This document shows, one piece after another, positions 49,370-60,935 of a stretch of 64,000 nucleotides of DNA. The stretch is taken from assembly GCA_964019695.1 (NCBI GenBank), contig OZ026528.1:55706495-55770494 (forward strand). Direction: 5' to 3'. Below the pieces are notes generated by a model. It saw nothing but the letters and a program-made list of their open reading frames with translations. It made no database searches and was not told where the DNA came from. This stretch comes from Loripinus fragilis (lineage: Eukaryota; Mollusca; Bivalvia; Lucinida; Lucinidae). The position numbers and the translations under genes are program-made. Positions within the stretch are counted from its first letter, which is position 1; the number at the start of each line of letters is the position of its first letter.

Positions 49370-49900
49370 AATAGATTCATCATTTGTGCAAAACTGTTAA
49401 GGCCCACATACCAAGGCCTTTGGCGTTTTGGTTCCAGATGGGAAGATATTCAAAGGGGATTATCTTCTATGGGCATGGCAGCCACCCTGGTCATGTGACC
49501 AGAACAATTTGAATAAAATCACAAGAAGTTGAGCTCAATTGGCCCAGTGGTTTCAGAGATATTTGGAAATGTTGACGGACGACAAGACTCGGTGTACTAA
49601 TAGCTCACCTGAGCCAATAAATTCAGAAAAGGTCAAAAAGTAGATTGTCAACACATGCATTGTCGAGCCCACATCCCCAATGCTACATGCCAAAACCAAG
49701 GATCAGTCTCACTCAAGAGATTTAATTTTTTACCCTATATGGGGATTGAAGCCAGTTGAGTCTTCGGCTCAGAGAATGGAAAATGGAAGCTTTTTTGGCG
49801 GGTGTCAATTTACATGGTCTTTTCTCAGTTCAATTGACCTGGTGGCTATTTTGAAAATGTATTGAGGGCAGTGATCAATGAAAAGTCAATCTTGACCTTA
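49370..49900. repeat. Rep A fragments
   Basis: 49370-49615 keeps the right end (GGTTTCAGAGATATTTGGAA, TGACGGACGACAAGACTCGG, TAATAGCTCACCTGAGCC) but is internally deleted. 49650-49880 holds further eroded pieces such as CCACATCCCCAATGCTACAT. Confidence 0.65.
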
Positions 49901-50100
49901 TTAAGCATTGATCTACTGTTTAGTTTTCTAGTGTAAATGGTGATGGTGGTGGGAATCCAAAAGCTTTCCAAATCCAAATTTGACATAAGTGTCCTACTTA
50001 ACCCCTCTGAAGCCCAAAAATGAGCGGTTCACAAACTTCCTATTGGTTCGTTAGAATGACCACTACAGTAACATGTGGCCACCAAACTAGGCTTAAAACA

Positions 50101-53090
50101 AGAGGGCCTGAAGCGCTCACCTTATCTCCTTAGTAATGTTAAAATAGGTCAAGGTCAACTACGGCTTATAATGAAACGTATTTTGCTTTACAATACATGT
50201 ATATTGGTGTTGCGGCAATTTTGGACAAGTGACCTAAAACAATCTAATGAATACTTCATCTAACCGCCCAGTGATTTCTGAGAAAAGAATGTTTAGATAG
50301 GTATGTGGCAGTCCAAATGAGTGGCCTTCGAAAAATCAAACGGTCACAGGTCAGCTTGACATTTGGTACTTATATAAAACAGTTCTCATTAGCTTAAACA
50401 TTTCTTGCAGTAATATATTTCGACAAACAGTTATAAAAAGATGATCATTTCAAGATATTTCCCATTTAATGCATTAGGAATCAAATTTGACTTTGCCATA
50501 AATTATGTCAAGGTCAACCTAGATTCATTATTTGTGCAAACCTGGTGGGACCCACATCCCCAATGCTACATACAAAGACCAAAGGCCATTTGGTTCCAAA
50601 GAAGATATTTAAATGGTTTTTACCATCTATGGGCGTGGTGGCCATTTTGGTAATGTGACCAGAACAATTTTTATCAATTTTGGCTAACCTATCATAAGGA
50701 GTCTTCATATAAAATTGGAATTCAATTGGCCTAGTGGTTTCAGAGAAAACTTTAATAATTTGTGCAAACCTGGTAGAGACCACATCCCCAATGTTACATA
50801 CCAAGTCTGTTGGCCTTTTGTTCCAGAGAATAAAATATTTATTTGGGTTTTTACCATATATGGGTGTGGTTGCCTTGACCTTTGAAACTTATTTATAGCC
50901 ATTGTCTCATTAGGTTTAACATATCAAGTGAGAATAATGGGATTGACTTCAAACAGTATTCAAAAAATCAATTTTTCAAAAAAGTTCCCATTTAAATGCA
51001 TTAGGAAACAAATTAGACCTTGATGTTAACCTTATGATCATCATTTAACAAACTTGGTAGGCCCCACATCCCCAATACTACATACCAAGTCCCAATATCA
51101 CAGGCCTTCTGGTTCTGGGAGATTTTAAATGTTTTTTACCATATATGTGCGTGGCAGTCATCTATGGTCAAGTGACCAAAATATATATACGAGGGCTGAG
51201 CAAATAGTTCGTATAATTTGTTAATAAAAAGAAAAGTACCACTGCAGTTGCACTCAAATTTTTACATGTTTAAGATCCATTCAAACAAGTTTCAGACAAA
51301 TCGATACAAAACTTTCGTCGCTATGACTCCTTCTACAACGTATGTAAAGCATACCCGGAGCACTCCATGACGTTAACGTCATTTGACAGCATTCTTTAAC
51401 GTTATGACGGCGCTCTATCAGCATTTTGTTATGGTATTTTTGGCATATGCACGCAATGCCTCATAATTAGCGGTAATGAATAGATCTAAATGTAAAATAA
51501 TTTATATCCCTATACAAGTCGATTAACATTTTATAGAATAGAATAAATTACAGAATAAATTAAAGACTTTTACATAATACTAACAGTTGACCATAGCTCT
51601 CTTGGGTACAGCTTGGCATAACAGCATTCCCTGTTAATCCGCATTTTTTAAGCAGATATTTCTCTCAACTCTCAGCAACTTGGACCTTCAGCTCTTTCTG
51701 CCCATTGTGAAGATAGCTGCTTAGTTTTGGGGTCGAACTGCCGAAGCGGCGCCGATTTTCATCACATGATATAATCATGTTAAGGAACCTTCGTGCGTAT
51801 TTGGCCATAAAAAAATTGCTTTCAGACAGCAACCCTTCTTTCCAGCTCCTCAGTCGTCAATAATTTTAGCACCAATCGTGCACATAGACGAGATGTGTGC
51901 AAGAAATCATGCAAAACAGTTCTTATTGTTTAATATGAGGATCCTACAGCCTCTGAAATCTCTCTAACCGTTTGGCTGCGATCTTTTTCATGACGTCAGG
52001 GACGAGTTTATTGCTTACTATCTTCGCGCGCTCACTCCTTCGGCTTATTCAAAGCTCTTTCTACCTTGCTAAAACCATGTATGTCACTTGAACACTGTCT
52101 ATAGTTATGTTTCTGGTGCTTCCCCAGCTATTTGTAATAAATTAAAGGTTTCAGTCGGCAAATATTATCACTTGAAAAATAATTTTATCACTGTGCAAAT
52201 TTCCTTCACATCCCGTACAACTATATTTTAATGAATTTTTCTTCCGATAGGGCTCACGAAAACTATCGTCCTTCCATTATTTTTCGGAAATGACGTCTGA
52301 AATTTGGCATGGAACGTCAAATGGCGCCATCCTTGGTGTTGATATAATTTTAGAAGATTTGAATAAGACAATTTTGAATTTTTTTTTTTTTTTTTTTTAA
52401 AGCATGACATCAGTGAATTAACCGCGTGCTCCAGGGTAGTTGACCCTGCACTTTTCAAGGTGACAATAAAATTGTTTTAAGTAGAGTTAGACTTATATTT
52501 TACCTAGACATTGATATTAGACCATAATAACGCATGTGATAATCTGAATGCAGTGGTACAACAAATAAAAAAGTTATGAAGAAATTCTACGAACTTTTTG
52601 CTCAGCCCTCGTAATGTTGCATATATTTTGGCTAACTTATCATAAGGAGTCTTCACATGAAATTTCAGTTTAATTGGGCCAATGGTATGTGAGAAAACTG
52701 TTTTAATATATTGATGGGACTCCAATACGAGTGACCTAAGCTGAAAGGTCAACCTTGACCTTTGGAACTTATTTATAGCCATGGTCTCATAAGGTTAAAC
52801 ATATCAAGTGAGAATAATGAATAAGGCTTCAGCAGTTTTCAAAAAAATTTCCCATTTAAATGCATTAGGAAGCAAATTTGACCTTGACTTTAAGTAGGTC
52901 AAGGTCAACTTAGGATCATCTTTTGAACAACCCCAATGCTGCATACCTGCAACCAAGTCCCAAGGTCATCGGCCTTCTGGTTCTGGAGATTTTAAAAGAG
53001 ATTCAGAGATGTTTGAAATTGTGGATGGACGGACGCCGGAGTGACTGGTATATTATTAGCTCCCCCATGAGCCTTCGGCTCAGGCGAGCT
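50101..53090. repeat. Rep A copy 5, interrupted by a mariner element
   Basis: AGAGGGCCTGAAGCGCTCAC at the left to GAGCCTTCGGCTCAGGCGAG CT at the right. It is diverged and internally rearranged compared with copies 3 and 4. A TA-flanked mariner element occupies 51190-52611. Confidence 0.8.
51190..52611 (-). mobile_element. Decayed mariner transposon
   Basis: A 1422-bp unit flanked by TA (51188-51189 and 52612-52613). Its 24-bp ends CGAGGGCTGAGCAAATAGTT CGTA and the inverse of the right end differ at one base. Minus-strand fragments resemble a mariner transposase: a VCARLVPKLLT-EELERR-like stretch near 51880, then FLNMIISCDE and a P-KLSSYLHNG-like segment near 51700-51790, separated by stops and frameshifts. 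The second catalytic Asp region (IISCDE) is recognisable. Non-functional now. Confidence 0.8.
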
Positions 53091-53744
53091 AAAAATCAAC
53101 TTATCAAAAAAATCCCATTAAAATGCATTAGAAAGCAAATTTGACCTTGATGTTAATTAGGTCAAGGTCAACTTAGGATCATCATTTGAACAAACTTAGT
53201 AGGCCCCACACCCAATGCTTCATACATGTACTAAGGCCCAAGATCACCAGCCTTCTTGAGTAGATTTTTACCATATATGGGCATGGTGGTCATGCGACCT
53301 AAATATTTTGTATAAATTTTGGCTAACTTATCATAAGGTGTCTTCACTTGAAATTTGAGTTCAAATGAGCTGATGGTTTGTGAGAAGACTATCATTCTAT
53401 GTTTTAATATATTGATGTAACTCCAATATGAGCGACCCAAGCTAAAAGGTCAACCTTGACCTTTGAAACTTATTTGACCTTGACATTAAGTAGGTCAAGG
53501 ACAACCTAGGATCATCATTGGACAAATTCGGTAGGCCCCACATCCCCAATGCTACATACCAAGTCCCAAGGTCATCTGCCTTATGGTTCTGGAGACTTAA
53601 AAGGTTTTTACCATATATGGGCGTGCCGGCCATCTTGGCCACGACCATTTGAACAAACTTTTGATCCCCCGTCCTAAGTTAAATTGAAATGTGGACTGAC
53701 TGGTATACTATTAGCTCACCCATGAGCCTTTGGCTCAGATGAGC
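53091..53744. repeat. Rep A copy 6, partial
   Basis: Starts inside an internal unit (AAAATCAACTTATCAAAAAA) directly after the end of copy 5 and ends TTAGCTCACCCATGAGCCTT TGGCTCAGATGAGCT. This looks like unequal exchange between Rep A copies. Confidence 0.75.
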
Positions 53745-53819
53745 TAATAAATTGCACAATTCTGGATCAAATTTGGGAGACGAATTTTTTAAAACGAGAT
53801 ACCAGTTCCAATATTTGTC

Positions 53820-53990
53820 GTGATAATGCTCATGGTCTAAAATATCTTTCTTAGTATTTGTTTGTACGGTCAATTCCACTGCTAAACATGTTCCAAAATG
53901 GTCAAGTACCTTTTCAGCCAGTTTTTGTTACCATAGCAAGGCGAAGTCAAATGCCACTAAAGTTTTTACCCCCCCCCCTCCCCCCCCCAG
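53820..53990. repeat. MITE L fragment and C-rich tract
   Basis: TGTTCCAAAATGGTCAAGTA and CAGTTTTTGTTACCATAGCA match one arm of family L. It is followed by a run of about 19 C with one T (53970-53990). Confidence 0.65.
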
Positions 53991-54112
53991 TGGCATGACC
54001 CAGGCATTCTGCCCAAGGTTTAAATATGTTACTTTTTAGCACACAGTTCTGTATAAAAAAATCGGAAAATTCAATATTTGAGCTTTTGACCCCACCACAT
54101 TGCCACCAGTTA

Positions 54113-54762
54113 ATTGTCCCCCGCCTTTTCGAAGAAAAGCGGAGGGACATAGTTTTCGGCATTCCGTCCTTCCGTCCCCCTAATATAGTAGGTACCTTGT
54201 GTGCGCAACTCCTCCTACAGTTTTATGCCGATTCTTTCGAAACTTTACAGATGTTTTTGTCATGGTCTGAAGATATGCATGTGGTTTGGATATTATCCTG
54301 AGATTATTTTTTGTCACTTTTTTCGCAATTTGAACTTAGTCATTTTTAGGCGTTTTTACTATCAAAGTGAAAAGATAGTGGGTACCTTGTGTGCGCAACT
54401 CCTCCTACAGTTTTATATCGATTCTTTTGAAACTTCACAGGTGTTTTGTACATGGTCTGAAGATATGCATGTGGTTTGGATATATTCCTCAGATTATTTT
54501 TTAACACTTTTTCCGCCAGTTGAACTTAGCCATTTTTCTGACATTTTTACTATCAAAGTGAATGGATAGTGGGTACCTTGTGTGCGCATCTCCTCCTACA
54601 GTTTTATATTGATTCTTTTGAAACTTCACAGGTGTTTTGGACATGGTCTGAAGATATGCATGTGGTTTGGATATAATCCTCAAATTATTTTTTATCACTT
54701 TTTCTGCTATTTTAACTTAGGCATTTTTCTGGCGTTTAATAATGGCGGGGGACATAAATTCT
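54113..54762. repeat. Three ~190-bp tandem units between inverted GTCCCCCGCC ends
   Basis: GTACCTTGTGTGCGCAACTC CTCCTACAG starts near 54191, 54380 and 54573. The left edge TTGTCCCCCGCCTTTTCGAA and the right edge AATGGCGGGGGACATAAA are inverse. A GAAGATATGCATGTGGTTTG block closes each unit. A mobile unit with a repeat core is plausible. Confidence 0.78.
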
Positions 54763-55310
54763 CTGAATTTGCTTGTTTTACTTGTATCCACTCCCTCCAT
54801 TGGGTATGCCACCATGACCAGAAAAATTAATTTTCCACTCCCCAGGACTACTACAGGTGATCATGAAAATCCAACCCAGTATGTTGTATCTTTTCAGAGA
54901 TGCACAATTTTGGTATAAAAGACAAACGGTTTTGTTATTGAAACAGACTTGGTTATTGCAAGTTGTCCTGTCAAGGCACGAAATCTCCCTAAAATTTGTG
55001 AACAATTTTTGCAATAATTTTTGACTACATAACACTTTTCAATAACATACTTAATATTTAAACCATAAACCAAAGGCAAAGGCGAGATAAATACTGCTTG
55101 AGATAACTACTCTAAAAATTGTGTATTTTGATTTCTTTGATGGTAAAACTATCGTGGAATTAATAAAATCTTACTTTTAAGCCCTTCAACTATTATCAAA
55201 TAGATTTTTCTAAAAATATAGGATTCTATCTGTCAGCAAACTATTAAAGAGTGAAATGCAGATAATACTTCCAATTGTAAATAGAGAAATGGGGATTCAA
55301 TGTTTTTCGT
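54763..55310. other. Unique sequence, no gene
   Basis: No repeat or coding exon could be supported. Confidence 0.4.
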
Positions 55311-55556
55311 CTTAACCAGTAATGCACCAATCCCAACAAAAGTCGTCTGCTTTTCTCGTCTGCTGAAATGTTTAAGAAGCCTCTATGGCAAAGAGTATGG
55401 ACCCAGATCAGACTGCTCCTTTAGGAGCAGTCTGTTCTGGGTCCAGCTGTTCGCTTCTATACTTAATTCGTCAGTAATGTTAGGCAATTATTTGCAGCAG
55501 ACGACTTCAACAGACATTTTCAGATGCATTTTTTTCTTGGCGCTTTAAGGGTTAAA
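55311..55556. repeat. MITE family K, copy 2
   Basis: TTAACCAGTAATGCACCAAT and TTGGCGCTTTAAGGGTTAA outer ends, AAAGTCGTCTGC / GCAGCAGACGACTTC inner arms, and a strong central hairpin GACCCAGATCAGACTGCTCC / GGAGCAGTCTGTTCTGGGTC. It shares its terminal motif with family C. Confidence 0.72.
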
Positions 55557-56915
55557 GCATGTTCCCCACCTTACTAACATAATATTGTGTTATTTCATTA
55601 CATGCGTTTACCTTTTAAAAGATTTGCTGGGTCTAGGTGGGGAACATACTTCTAAATGAAAAAAAATAAGCATCTCATTTGTCAATTTACAACAGGACTG
55701 CAACTGCACTCTTGTCCATAAGCATCCTGATCAAATCAGATATCGTTATATAAATCTTTACATTCTTAGATGGTAAAACAAAGCTGTGGATTTAAGCCCT
55801 TCAACTGATATAGTATCAAAATGCAAATCTCCTTACATCAATATTTTTTCATATTCTGGTCCTTCAGGAACGGAAAGCAGAATACCGCTTAAGCCGGTGC
55901 TAGGTTGAGTGAGAATTGTTGCACTTTCCATTAGTTCTCATGAACAGACTCAATTAAACCTGAGCTGCTGTTTACTTATATTGAAGGTTCTCTCATTTCT
56001 GAAGTATCCATTTTTCCAGATTTAGTAGTTCAGTTGTACTTATCTCCCCCTTTGTCCTAAGGTTGAACATCATAAAATATATTTTTGAATAATTTAGATG
56101 CATGTCCATTCAGTCACGTAACTTCTTGCAAAAATCAGTTTGAAATTTGACTTACAAATGACTTAGGGAGATTGCTAGCCTGAAAAACTCCTTTCATATT
56201 TGACCCCTCCCTAGGGGAAAAAAAGGTGTTAATTTTATGGAACAGAAATTTGATTTTAATGCTCAATATGAAATCCATATGGTGCAATTACTAAATGGGT
56301 CTCTATTATTTTTCTTTCTAGAACAGGGCAGGTCAGAAATTTGCCATCTAGTTTAGAGGTTAGATAAAAAAATTAAATCCCAGTTTGAAGTATGTGGTAC
56401 TGGTATACAAAGTTTTAGTTTGCCTTACTGTATCAATAAATATTTAGTTGACCATTTTATCCAAACCCAGTCAGTGCGTTTAAGAACCGTTCTATTTTTC
56501 TTTCCCCTGAACCACTTGGGGGGTCAAGCTTTCATTTTACTGTATGCTTAGATATGTGGACCTCATTCAAGAAAAAATCACCCAGCAAAAATCAAGGGTG
56601 TGGTGAAGGACAACTGTGTCAAGTTTTGACAAATTCTTTTTTATATAGAACGACCATGCTCTCTGAAGCCTATAGGATCATGTTGCTAATTTCTGTTATG
56701 CAGATGTCATATCTTAAAGTATTCTGTGTAGTGTTATATTTTATGTTCTTGACTTACCTTGAACATCTTGTTTGGATTTGCGGCCTTTAGTTGTCGCATC
56801 TTCTTGCTTCTTTTTTTTTGACAAGACAAATGATGCACATGTATGTGGTGATTGTTATACAACAGCTATATGGTTCATTCAGTCTTGTTTATTGTCATAA
56901 AGTGGCTTGTGATCT
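55557..56915. other. Unique AT-rich sequence, no supported gene
   Basis: GTTCCCCACCTTACTAACAT at 55561 and GGTGGGGAACATACTTCTAA at 55636 form a weak inverted pair. An open stretch at 56554-56790 has no domain or splice context. Confidence 0.45.
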
Positions 56916-56917
56916 GC

Positions 56918-57140
56918 ATGGGTGAAAGTTCAAAATTTCCAAATTCCTGAACTTTTGAAATTCAAATTTTAAAACTTGCAGGATGGCTACAAAAATAGAT
57001 AATTTAAAGTTAAAATGATTGTGTTTAGATCTGAAAACTAATCTCCTTAATTCAGCATTTTGAGGCTGACTTTCTATGGAAAGTCAGCCTCTAAATCCTG
57101 AATTCAGGAATAATCCTGAGAACTTTCACTCATGGATCTG
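56918..57140. repeat. MITE family H, copy 3
   Basis: GCATGGGTGAAAGTTCAAAA and GAGAACTTTCACTCATGG; inner TGAGGCTGACTTTCTATGGA / AAAGTCAGCCTC is a perfect local hairpin. Confidence 0.78.
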
Positions 57141-57284
57141 TGGTAGTGGTATTTCCTGTTCATATCATCTTGTTCTTTTTGCTTTTATAGTTTGTACATG
57201 TATAAACAAACCACCTCAGGAGAAAACCAATTTTGCAACTTTCTGGCAAATTATTTATGAAACCATCCTGCCAGTGCCTATTTG

Positions 57285-57645
57285 CAAATTAATTTTCTTA
57301 TTTCTCAACCAAAACATGTGGGTACTAAAAGAACCCTCCAAGACTCTTTTGAGCACCCAAAACACATGTTTTAACTAATAGATAAGAAAATACAGTAGCA
57401 TGGGTGAAAGTTCCACCTTTCCAAAATCCTGAACTTTAAAAATTCAAACCTAAAAACTTGCAATAAGCCTTTAAAGTATTAATAATTTCATTTTTTTAAC
57501 GGTCAATTGTCTTTAGATAAACAGAATATAAAGCAGAGTGGCTAATATTATTTGCTTAATTTAGCATTTTGAGGCTGACTTTCTATGGAAAGTCAGCCTA
57601 AAAATCCTGAATTCAGGAATAATCCTGAAAACTTTCACCCATGCA
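57285..57645. repeat. P1 copy (eroded) followed by MITE family H, copy 4
   Basis: P1 at 57290-57395 (AACCAAAACATGTGGGTACT, AGACTCTTTTGAGCACCCAA). Family H at 57404-57645, from CATGGGTGAAAGTTCCACCT to AAAACTTTCACCCATGC. Confidence 0.75.
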
Positions 57646-58860
57646 GTAGTCACAATTTGCTCAACTGGTCCTATAACTGGCTCAGTAAGCCAAGCAGTTA
57701 GTACCAGTGACAAGAAAAGCATGTGCAAACAGTGCCAGCTCAGGCTGCTCCTTCAGTCTGATAAGGGACTATTTGTTTGCTTTCAACAAGTTATTTATCT
57801 ATCAAGATGGATTAAAGATCAACTGAAGATTCTTTATAGAAATTAAATCGAGTTGAATAAAGCAAGTTTAAGTAAGGTTGTTATCAATCAAGACAGTCAG
57901 GTTTTCTCTGGACATGCTCAAAACTCTATATACAGTAAATGTTCTAAAATTTAGAACACTAGTTGCCTGTCAAAAGAAATCCACAAACAGTGCAGACACA
58001 GATCAGTACGTCTGATCAGGGTCTCCCCAGTTTGCTATTGTGAAAGTGTTTTATGAATTTCAGCCCTGTTTACCAAAGTTTAACTTGAAACTAATAATAT
58101 TTGAACATTAACCGTGCATGTACGAGCCAGTTCATGAAATTTGGGAACTTATAGCATAGGCAAGCAGCGAAGTCGACAGACAAGTTGGAGCTTTTGCATC
58201 TTGCACTCCAAAAAGGGACATAGATGAAGGCTTGGGCCCAAATTGAACTTTAAGGTTCCACATGATAGCTGAGCATGATTGTTCAAGTCATAAAATGAAT
58301 TTATGCACATCGCCAGGTTCCAAAATATCATGAAATGGCTCATATACAGTTAATGGTCACAGGATCAAACTTCTTTCATCCAGGCCACCTGACTAGACGT
58401 GGTGCCATCCATACAAAATCCCATCAGTTGATGAAATGTTGAACAGGTCAAAACCTTTAGTATCTAGAGGACTATCTGCTGCTTGACACAAGGTAGCAAC
58501 TTTTAGATTTACACATTTCATTTTGACTAAGGTGCATTATCATAAAATGTAGAAACAGGATAGCAAATTGTGTAGATCCTGTTCAGACTGCTATAGCAGG
58601 TTGCCTGATCAGGACTTAACACAAAATTTATTAGCAACATTGCACTTCTATTATTTCACTTTTGATAGCAAGCTTTGAAATGTCAATCTACTGTTGAACC
58701 ACATTGCCAGTGAAGCTGTAGGCAAACAACAATGCCATAGACCAGCCAGCCAATCAGGGCAAACTGATCAGTGATCTTGTTTTGTTTATGTAGCTAAGCT
58801 ACATCTGCCTTGTCGCAAACCTCGAAGAGGGGTTTTCTCAGACCACAAACTTTGTCCCCA
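57646..58860. repeat. GATC hairpins in otherwise unique DNA
   Basis: Hairpins near 57725-57775, 57985-58035 (GTGCAGACACAGATCAGTAC / GATCAGGGTCTCCCCAG) and 58580-58620. An open minus-strand stretch at 58149-58343 shows no domain. No gene called. Confidence 0.5.
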
Positions 58861-58861
58861 G

Positions 58862-58965
58862 AGATGCCATCCAACACAGCCAAGGAAAGTATGATTTTCA
58901 AACAAGATGCAGTCTGGCACAGCAACATTGAACAGAATTCATTTTCAGACATCGATTATGCATAA
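58862..58965 (+). CDS. Weak candidate exon, plus strand
   Basis: AAACTTTGTCCCCAG (AG at 58860-58861) is followed by AG-ATG and 33 codons ending in TAA. Composition looks protein-like (MPSNTAKESMIFKQDAVWHS), with no repeats. However, the opposite strand is also open here, no domain is recognised and the length is short. It could be a first or terminal exon, or chance. Confidence 0.2.
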
Positions 58966-59270
58966 TTAACCCGAGTGCCAGAACGATATTATTGAAGGTA
59001 GGAAATCATGTGTGAACAAAAAGTCCCAGATCAGGCTTCTTTAGTAAAGAAGTCTGGTGAGGGACTACTCAATTGCTTACTCCCACAATTTACAGATAAC
59101 TAGGATGGAATAGTCCCAATCATCAACTGAGATTTCTGAAATTAGACACTTAGTGTACCCAGTATATCAACTACCATCCTATCATGGGGTCATATTTTGT
59201 TTTTATTGAGCCATCTTTCTTTCCTTACCAGTGTTAATTGCCAGATGTTAACTTGGTGCGCTGTCATTAC

Positions 59271-59315
59271 CAATGGTGCAGTTGTCTTCGTCTCCAACGG
59301 TGGGTTTGTCAGTAT
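59271..59315 (-). CDS. Weak candidate micro-exon, minus strand
   Basis: Bounded by CTCTGTGTTTCTGGTAG (AG at 59316-59317) and a donor G|GTAATG (GT at 59269-59270). The 45 bp read as TDKPTVGDEDNCTI, with two bases at the start and one at the end. It could therefore be spliced in front of any of the six zinc-finger exons without changing frame. Evidence is limited to signal and phase. Confidence 0.28.
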
Positions 59316-59589
59316 CTACCAGAAACACAGAGACAAGCATCCAGTCTGACCGGTAAGATTTGGATGGCCCATTTGACGTATTTTTAGGGGTCTCAAGTTA
59401 TAATTTTAGAATTACTTTTTCTTTCTCAAACACTGTCCCTAAAGATGGCTTTTATCCTAGCATACAGTGAAAACCCTGATGAGGGGACAGATTTGTGGCA
59501 ACTCATCTGGGACTTCCCTGTTTGCCAGAGTACCCATTTAAAGGCTTCATTCAATAAATAGTATACCAAACAACTCTGTGGCCCATATC

Positions 59590-59740
59590 ATTCTAAATGC
59601 ATATCTTTGTGTTTTTGGTATAAATGCATATCTTTGTGTTTTTGGTAATGACAACATCCAATTTTGCATGGCTTTGGATCAATGCATATCTTTGTGTTTT
59701 TGGTACTGACAACATCCAATTTTGCGTGGCTTGGGGTCTT
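59590..59740. repeat. Short tandem repeats (25 and ~60 bp)
   Basis: AATGCATATCTTTGTGTTTT TGGTA occurs at about 59597, 59622 and 59681; ACAACATCCAATTTTGC-TGGC occurs twice. The minus-strand frame that spans it (to about 59842) is Ser/Pro-rich after a TTTTGCAG and might be an exon, but no domain is seen. Confidence 0.6.
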
Positions 59741-60164
59741 TTGGGTGTATTTTGAACTAAAGTAATACTCTGGGGTGAAATACTCTTATCACTTGGACTC
59801 TCCACATCAGGACAAGACTGAGATACTGTTGATTGGGCTGCAAAACTCACCCCAATAGCATCTAGAATCCTGTGGCAAATAGCTCCGCAACAGAGGAACC
59901 TTGTTCAATGGAACTAGACTTCTAATAACTTAGCGAGAGGTTTGAATGGATACCCACTATCTTGATTACGAGCTAGTGGTGTGATTGTGACATTATTTGG
60001 TGGTGTGGTTGTGACTTTTTCCTTTCATCAGTGTTGTGCAGATTTCCAATAATGGGGTGATCATTTCTTTAAGAGGCCATGAATGTAATACTGCATATAT
60101 TTACATTAATATTTGGACACCCTGAACTTGACTACGTGCGGTATAATGTAATGACAGAATGGCA

Positions 60165-60470
60165 AACAATGTATACCCTGATCAGATTGCTCCAACAGGA
60201 ACAGCTGATTATAGTCTACAACTGTTTTCCTTAATTTAGAACAAGTTTATTAACTTAATTGCCAACAAAATAATGGAATGTTGCTTGGGCTATTTTTTTG
60301 TGTATAAAGAGTGTGTAATTGAATATTTTTTCTTAGATCTCAATCAAAACGCATGTTATGGGAGCTCAAAAGAAACCTCTAATTGAGACTGTTCTTTGGA
60401 GCACCCAAAACATAGGTTTTAACTGATGGATAATAATAGAAGTGCTTTTTTTTTTTTTTTTTTGCTTTAA
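60165..60470. repeat. GATC hairpin, P1 copy and T tract
   Basis: GTATACCCTGATCAGATTGC / GCTGATTATAGTCTACAAC at 60172-60222; P1 relic at 60340-60430 (GAGCTCAAAAGAAACCTCTA); T run at about 60447-60464. Confidence 0.6.
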
Positions 60471-60887
60471 GACCTATGGTATGTCCGAATATTTAGGTAA
60501 ATACAGCAGCCCCCAGTGTTAAAAGATGGTCTCCTTCACATAAAATTTCAGATTTTCTTATTGCTGTTAAAACCGAAAATGTGGGTACTCCTTTGGACTG
60601 TCTTAATGAGCCAGTTCAAACAAATAACCACAGCCAGGGGTGAACATATGTATTTAACAAAAAATAATACCTGTATACCACCAAAGCTGCCAATAAATTT
60701 CACCTAATTTTCTTGTTCTAAGAAACCCTTTATATATATACTGTAGTACAGTAACTGTGACATACTGAAAACTCATTAAGAGTACATGTACTTTGGCAAA
60801 CAGTGAAGACCAAGATGAATGCCATGTGTGACAGCATTTCATTGCAGTCTAACTGTTTGCTTAGAAAAGAACGATTTTCAGACAGTA

Positions 60888-60935
60888 ATGCATCATAATT
60901 TTGAAACTGCATTCAGTTTCAAAATTATGATGCAT
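60888..60935. repeat. Perfect 22-bp-arm palindrome
   Basis: ATGCATCATAATTTTGAAAC TG and its exact inverse surround a four-base loop CATT. No other copy was noticed in the window. Confidence 0.85.

Noticed and set aside
59593..59842. Ser/Pro-rich minus-strand exon
   Set aside because: An acceptor with matching phase exists, but half of the frame is short tandem repeat and there is no domain or clear donor, so it is only noted with the repeat.
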